Assembly (NCBI RefSeq): GCF_000224145.3
Contig: NC_020172.2
Span: forward strand, 876,921-940,920
Source: Ciona intestinalis
Lineage: Eukaryota > Chordata > Ascidiacea > Phlebobranchia > Cionidae
Length of the DNA: 64,000 nucleotides
Direction: 5' to 3'
Shown: positions 58,481-64,000 of the stretch, one piece after another
Layout of the letters: every line of letters begins with the position of its first letter
Numbering within the stretch: the first letter of the stretch is position 1
Position numbers and translations under genes: made by a program
Notes under the pieces: generated by a model
What the model saw: only the letters and a program-made list of their open reading frames with translations
Databases searched by the model: none
What the model was told of the DNA's origin: nothing

Positions 58481-61400
58481 ATGTATCGAAGTCAGAAAGA
58501 TAGAAGCAAAAAGGGTGGTGGGGACCCTGGTGCTTGGACGGTGCAAGATCGTATTGAAGAAGTCCGGGGTAAGCTATATTTATGTTCAATCTGAACAAGC
58601 ACACTATGAAATTTTCCATCGATCGTTTTCAACACAAAAATAGACCTATTCCAAACGCATTTAAATTAAGAAAAATGAAAAATGAATATGCGTTTTTATA
58701 TTCCAACATTTATTCTTGCGTTTGGTAAAATTACGAACACTGGCCGATCCATGCATTTTCCGAACAAACTAGATTTCTTGCCACCGGATATTTTTATTCT
58801 TACTGTCACGTTTTTAACATCGGCCCTGCGTTTTTTTGGGGGAGTGAACAAAGATTGTTTATATAATTAAATTTTCCTCGCGATGCTAGAAGAGGGTTGG
58901 CGATTGTTATCAACTTGATTAGGAAATATGGAATATTATAAGCTTAAGGTATCCCATCTTACCCAACCCTACTGGATCTGTACTGTCAGAAGTTAATACA
59001 TTACTCACTGAACGCACAACTTTTTTGTGACTTCTAGGTAAACTGACCCTCAAGCAGCGTGACCAGGCAGCATACTACACATTCTCCCAGAACGAGATAA
59101 AAGAGAATGAAAACCTCATTCGTAACCTCCGAGCGGAGATCAAAGAGAAGCGGAATCTACAAATGATGAGCATGAACGCGGATGAATATGTTATCCGGGA
59201 AGGTTTTACGAAAGACAGGGAGTCACAGCTGGCAATGCAAAAGTAAAAATAAATAAGTTTGAATTATTAGGGTTATCCCTAAACACTTTTATACAATTTA
59301 TTCTTTTTTGTTGTTTATTTTTATTACACGAGTGTTCTGTTTCTTTTACCCGGTGTGCGCTATTACGGGTTTCCATTTATGTAGTCATACTTGTAGAGAG
59401 TGTATTTGGCAAGAGTACTTCGGGTAAACTCTGTTTTTAGGTACACTGTTGCAAAAGCAATAACGGAGAAGTATGAACACGTGTTCGATAAAGCAGCAGT
59501 TCTTAATTCAGCGAGGCATGAAAAGGAACGGAAACAACGAAAAGTGCGAGAGTTGTTATTTGTGTTGAAAGATGTGAAAAGTTTAGCAAAATCGAGCGAA
59601 GAGGATAAAAGCAGGTGTGTATATATGTCGGCATGATATAGTTTTATTGTGAGGTATGTATAGATGTTTTCTTCAGTTAGTACTTTCCTTACTATAAAGC
59701 ATTTTTATCTCGGTGCTATTAAGCGGATATTTTGTTCTACGGGGTGAGATCGGATACCGATGGCACCTAACATCCTATATTTCCTGATCGTGTTTTCAAC
59801 AAATTAAACGCTTTTTTAGAATCGCAAGCTTCGGTTATAATATATAGTTCTGTAAATGTTATTTGTGCACTACCAAATGGAACAAGAAAAGAGAAAGCAG
59901 CATGTCCCATCTTACCCCACCCTAATATATTGTTTTGTTATCCAACTATATACTACTTTAGTTAATATAGTTATTACTTTACTTTTTTGAGCTATCCCAG
60001 TTTATGATTTGTGCTTTCCTGCCACAGCCAACGGGTTCGAACGTTAACTACATCATTGGATAAAATGAAGATGAAATGCAGCTCAGCAAAGTATGTTCAG
60101 AAGACATATAACCAGGTAATACGGGAAGAAAACTCGCCTTAAAAGTTTAAAGACCGATTTCCGACTGTATTTTATAAACTGTGACACATCGAATGTTTAA
60201 ACTTAAAAAAATGGTCTCAAAATGATTTTTAGGCCTCACTGATACCCACTGTATATTTTTTGAGGGTCAAAAGTCGGATGTTTGTTTTTAAAATTCAAAA
60301 AAGCGCAAAACAGTTGAAAAATACCTTAGAAACTGTGCAAAAAGTACTGCGTACGTTGTTAGTGCTTATACCTACAATCTCAGCTGTCGTGTTGCTTGGT
60401 ATTTTGTATGCCGATTGATAAACAGCAGCCAGCCATATTGTTGCGAACGCTATCTAAAACTAGAAAAATTTTATATAGTGGGGTGGGGGAAGATGGGACA
60501 CCTTTAGCACATAATATCTAAATATCCTGATCGTGTTTTAAACAATTACTAACGGTCAATGGGAGTCGTGATGATATAGTTTTATAATTGCTTGAATGTT
60601 CTTTGTTTACTACTAAACGGGACGAGAAAATAGAGGTAAAAGGTGTCCTGTCTTCCCCTCCCTACTATACTTAATTAATACGCAGAAAAAAAACAAAAAA
60701 AAAGTTCCGGTACAAAGGAACGAGTGGTAGGTTGGGGTGAGATATTCCAAATGTTTTCTTTTTCTTTTCTTGTCCCATTTGGTAAAACAGCAATATTTGC
60801 AGAATTATATACCCGTATCCTTATATACGGCTCCAAAACAGCGTTGTTAATTGTAAAAATACACTTTTTAAAAACAGTGTGTGTTGACTATATCCATCCT
60901 ACCCCACAGTATGGCTGTGTGAATTAGAGACAAAAATATTTTAATCTGTAATTTTTAAATGTTTGTTTTAAAGATTCTGTACCACATGGGGCGGGACAGT
61001 TTGACCTTACCTGGCCGACTCAGTAATGTTGAGCAAAGTCTACAGAGCATTCAAACTGAGCTGAAGAACGAATTGGTTCAAATTCAGAACGATGCTAAGA
61101 CTGCATACGACCAAACTAAAGTGGAAAAGGTTGTTGTAATTTGTAAGATGTTTATATTACTGATGCCCTTATTATCTTGCCGGTTTTTATTTAGGGTTGG
61201 GGTAAGATGGGACACCTTTTTATTCTACTTTTTCGTCTCATTTGATACTCAGCAAAAAACATTCAAAGAGTTATAAAAGCGTATCCTCGTGACTCGTTTA
61301 GACAGTTATTAATTGTTTCAAATGCGATAAGGATATTTGAATCTTAGGTGCTAAAGGTGTCCCATCTTACTGCACTGCGCTGTACATCGTTGTGGCCTTT

Positions 61401-63981
61401 CGCGCGTGGTGTTTAACTCATAAGAAAATGTATAAAAAAAAGGTGTTACTATTTTCAACGTTGTCCGCCATGCTAGGACATAAATACTTGATCTTCTGTA
61501 TTTTAATCAATTAAAACAGTGTGTATATAGCATTTTCTTAAGTTCGATCTTTGTCTTGTTCTGGTCGATATACCGTAAAGTGTCTTGTCAAAGAATACAT
61601 GCGCTGATGTATATGCCAAAAAGCAAATTCTGTTTTCTCTTTCGCAGGAACAACTTGAATCTAAAATTCTAAAGGGAAAACGATCTCGGGATTCTAACTT
61701 GGCGATGACGCGGCGAAAATTCAAGAAACTTAACCAGGAGTCGAATGAAAAGGAAACAAAACCAAGGAAGAGAATACCGAATAAATTCAGCCAGGGTGAC
61801 TCGGTAAGATATAGGATTATTAATATAGGATTAATAATAAGAATTCATATTTCATGGGCATCAAGGTATACAGTATTGAAATATGCTCACAAAAATGAAA
61901 AACGTATCCGTAATTAAAATCCAATACATACAAAATATGGCATACTGTTTGTAGGAAAGTTAGATAAACTGTTGGGGGTTTATATAAAAAAAAATTACGT
62001 TTAAAAAATTTACATACGTTCTTAGAAAATATTAACAAAAGATGGAAAGTATTTTTGGAAGAAAGTTCGAACATTCTGGGTCACCAAAAAAGCAATGGAC
62101 AAATTACAGGAACAGATGTGTGTCAGTCAACCTACCAACATTGCAGTTTGCTTCGAACGCCAAATACAACGGTGCGTAAAACTTACGATAGTAGGACGGG
62201 GTAAGACGGGACACCTTTAGCATATTATATCTAAATATCCATGATCGCGTTTTAAACAATTAACAATGTTCTATGGTAGACGTTAGGGTACGGTTTTCTA
62301 TTTCTTTGATTGTTTTTTGTTTACTACCAAATGGGACGAGTAAATAGAATGAAAAGGTGTCCCATCTTCCCCCAACTTGCCATATAAGATTTGTTGTACT
62401 ATGTCGGAGTATTATCTCGCAGTACGAGGTTTAATACAGATCATTGCATTTATAAACTCAGTCCAAAATTTATGTTTGGTTCGGATAAGTTAGTAAGTTG
62501 GTTAAAAATTAAGTTAGAAAGGCTAATTGGTTAATAAAGGAGTATTATAAGCTCTAGTGGGGGCCATTTATAGTAAAGTATAACGTCGTGTATATAATCC
62601 CAGGCACAAAGAGCTTCAAGCGATGGTTAACATATCTATGGAACGCAAGGCTCATTTAACCGAAGTTTTAGGTAAGACGTTGCTTAGAATTATTCCATCT
62701 TATAACTGGGGTTTGTACGCTGTTTTTTCGAACTGCTTTAAACGATTTACTGCCAAAGCGTCTATGGCCAAAACGAACGAAAGAAACAACAAATAAAAAC
62801 CTGTTCCATTCGGCCCAACTTACTATAACTATATAGTCTAGTGGGGAAGACGGGACACCTTTAGCACATAGTATTATCCTGATCCTTTTTAATCAATTAA
62901 CAAAGAGCTATGAGAGTCGTTAGGATACAGTTTTTTAACTCGTCTTTGAGTGTTCTTTGTTTACGACCAAATGAGACAGAAAATTCCCACCCTGCTATAA
63001 TTAGGGAAAAGTATATAAGGCAACGATCTAATATAATCAGATGGAATATTGGAAAGTCTGGACGACAAGAAGCGTTGCCATCAAAGCCTATTGGAAGACA
63101 CTGCAGCAAAAAAAGCAGAGTTCTATAAATGTATTGCTGAATCCAGCAGGACTTTAAGAGAAAGATCGAGTAGAAGTGATTTAGTCGACCGATTAATACT
63201 TGATGTGTCCAACTCGACCGAGCATATAAGACACAAAGTGGCATCGAGTAACTGGGTAAAGCTTGTATAAACATATAGTAACGTGGGGTAAGATGAATAT
63301 AGGGTTGCCCCATAGTGCCAAATTTTCTAATTGCGTTTAAACAACATTGTTTTAGTGTTGCGAGGATACGTTTATATAATTCTGTAAACATCACCGTGTT
63401 TACTACCAAATAACACGAGAAAGGGAAATGAAGACATGTATCATCTTACCCCAACCTACTATATTTATCGAGAATGGCTAATTTAGTGACCGAAACAACT
63501 ACATCAGTCTACGTAAGGCTTTTCAGCTCAAACATAAAGAAGGGTTTGGTCCTAAAACCAAAGCATGTACTTTGTTTTAAAACCAATAGGAAAAGTTCTA
63601 TTAAAATATAGTACTGTGGGATACCGCCTAAGCCCATATATTCCATCAGTGTATATTAACACACTGTTTAATAGCAACACGGCTATGGTTATATAATTTT
63701 TTTAAATATTTTTATTTACTACTAAATGGTACGAGAAATAGGAGTAAAAATGTTTCATTTTACCCTTACTGTGCTTGTATTATTTTCTAATCTGAATATG
63801 TTTCTAACAAAAGCTAAAGTTAAAGCTTAAGAAGCATGGCTACGAAATGCCCACTACATTAGACACATCAGCCTTGGAGGTGGCTGATCCGTTTGAAGAT
63901 CCAGTTACAGCATTAAATGCTTGTGCCGATCAACTTAACAACCTTACTCTGGAAATGGCTAACAGGGCCGAGGAAAATCCA
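58481..63981 (+). CDS. Coiled-coil protein, CCDC183/ODAD3-like (partial, runs off the window)
   Basis: Ten exons: 58481-58568, 59038-59242, 59441-59614, 60028-60115, 60974-61129, 61648-61803, 62026-62171, 62604-62671, 63041-63255 and 63826-63981, in frame for 484 codons; a GTGAGT donor after 63981 shows that more follows. The start ATG lies before MYRSQKDRSKKGGG. Nearly the whole product is charged alpha-helix. The opening RIEEVRGKLTLKQRDQAAYY, with ENENLIRNLRAEIKEK, resembles the N-terminal coiled coil of outer-dynein-arm docking protein ODAD3 (CCDC151); the later AKYVQKTYNQILYHMGRDSL segment fits the matching position in ODAD3 and CCDC183. That suggests axonemal or ciliary function, but the similarity is weak and family-level only. 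Introns carry seven or more MITEs. Confidence 0.65.
58895..58972 (-). mobile_element. MITE right-end fragment, coiled-coil gene intron 1
   Basis: Only the last 75-80 bp remain, ending TCCCATCTTACCCAACCCTA. Confidence 0.6.
59738..59926 (+). mobile_element. MITE copy, coiled-coil gene intron 3
   Basis: Left end ACGGGGTGAGATCGGATACC is decayed; the right end GTCCCATCTTACCCCACCCT is intact. Confidence 0.7.
60475..60668 (+). mobile_element. MITE copy, coiled-coil gene intron 4 (first of two)
   Basis: Complete, TAGTGGGGTGGGGGAAGATG to CTGTCTTCCCCTCCCTACTA, among the least diverged. Confidence 0.8.
60726..60911 (-). mobile_element. MITE copy, coiled-coil gene intron 4 (second)
   Basis: Opposite orientation to its neighbour 57 bp away; GTAGGTTGGGGTGAGATATT to CCATCCTACCCCACAGTATG. 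Confidence 0.7.
61192..61384 (-). mobile_element. MITE copy, coiled-coil gene intron 5
   Basis: TTAGGGTTGGGGTAAGATGG to GTCCCATCTTACTGCACTGC; 63 bp after exon 60974-61129. Confidence 0.75.
62189..62384 (+). mobile_element. MITE copy, coiled-coil gene intron 7
   Basis: TAGTAGGACGGGGTAAGACG to CCATCTTCCCCCAACTTGCC; starts 18 bp after the exon donor at 62171. Confidence 0.8.
62838..62999 (+). mobile_element. MITE copy, shortened, coiled-coil gene intron 8
   Basis: CTAGTGGGGAAGACGGGACA at the left; the right part is truncated to AAATTCCCACCCTGCTATAA; about 160 bp. It ends 41 bp before exon 63041. Confidence 0.65.
63276..63463 (+). mobile_element. MITE copy, coiled-coil gene intron 9 (first of two)
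   Basis: TAGTAACGTGGGGTAAGATG to ATCATCTTACCCCAACCTAC; interior moderately diverged. Confidence 0.7.
63608..63773 (+). mobile_element. MITE copy, diverged, coiled-coil gene intron 9 (second)
   Basis: TATAGTACTGTGGGATACCG to TTTCATTTTACCCTTACTGT; the most decayed complete copy. Confidence 0.5.
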
Positions 63982-64000
63982 GTGAGTCATCTGCTAGTAG

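Noticed and set aside
62897-63409. 170-codon minus-strand frame at the right end
   Set aside because: It runs antisense through a MITE and a real plus-strand exon (63041-63255).

Overview
The window looks like nuclear DNA from a solitary ascidian, most likely Ciona. Split genes have short AT-rich introns with GT..AG borders, and the encoded proteins are chordate-type. The repeats match the Ciona pattern: about two dozen copies of a ~190 bp MITE whose ends read TAGGGTGGGGTAAGATGGGA, and a tRNA-headed SINE. The species is inferred; nothing in the sequence proves it. There are three runs of N: 15407-15456 (50), 39978-40102 (125) and 44112-44236 (125).

Layout. 1-4.0 kb, minus strand: a single-exon moonraker/KIAA0753-like centriolar gene and RNASEK. 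4.0-4.5 kb: a short divergent promoter with CCAAT and CRE boxes. 4.5-13.8 kb, plus: RBMX2, then RALBP1, only 232 bp apart with a lone splice acceptor between them, as in Ciona operons. 13.8-17.7 kb: a repeat-rich desert with a SINE, a CpG/CRE-rich patch and a broken hAT transposase. 17.7-20.7 kb, plus: a complete cytosolic sulfotransferase. 21.8-40.1 kb, plus: a class II PI 3-kinase in 34 recognised exons, ending in a gap that hides most of its last C2 domain. 41.8-45.0 kb, plus: SCO1, a copper chaperone for cytochrome oxidase, with middle exon(s) lost in a gap. 45.6-49.2 kb, minus: an SLC17 transporter. 50.6-57.7 kb, minus: an SLC6 Na+/Cl- amino-acid transporter. 58.5 kb to the window end, plus: a coiled-coil gene resembling CCDC183/ODAD3, cut off by the window edge.

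These are unrelated housekeeping and physiological genes, not one pathway. Exons were assembled by eye from GT..AG borders, reading-frame phase and family resemblance; every internal junction given keeps the frame, but individual borders could be off by a base or two. No rRNA, true tRNA gene, CRISPR array or complete virus-like element was recognised. The most notable points are a DFG-to-DFA change in the PI3K activation loop, a 12-nt microexon in the same gene, tandem duplications touching splice acceptors, operon-like gene spacing, and a steep rise of MITE density from 45 kb onward.
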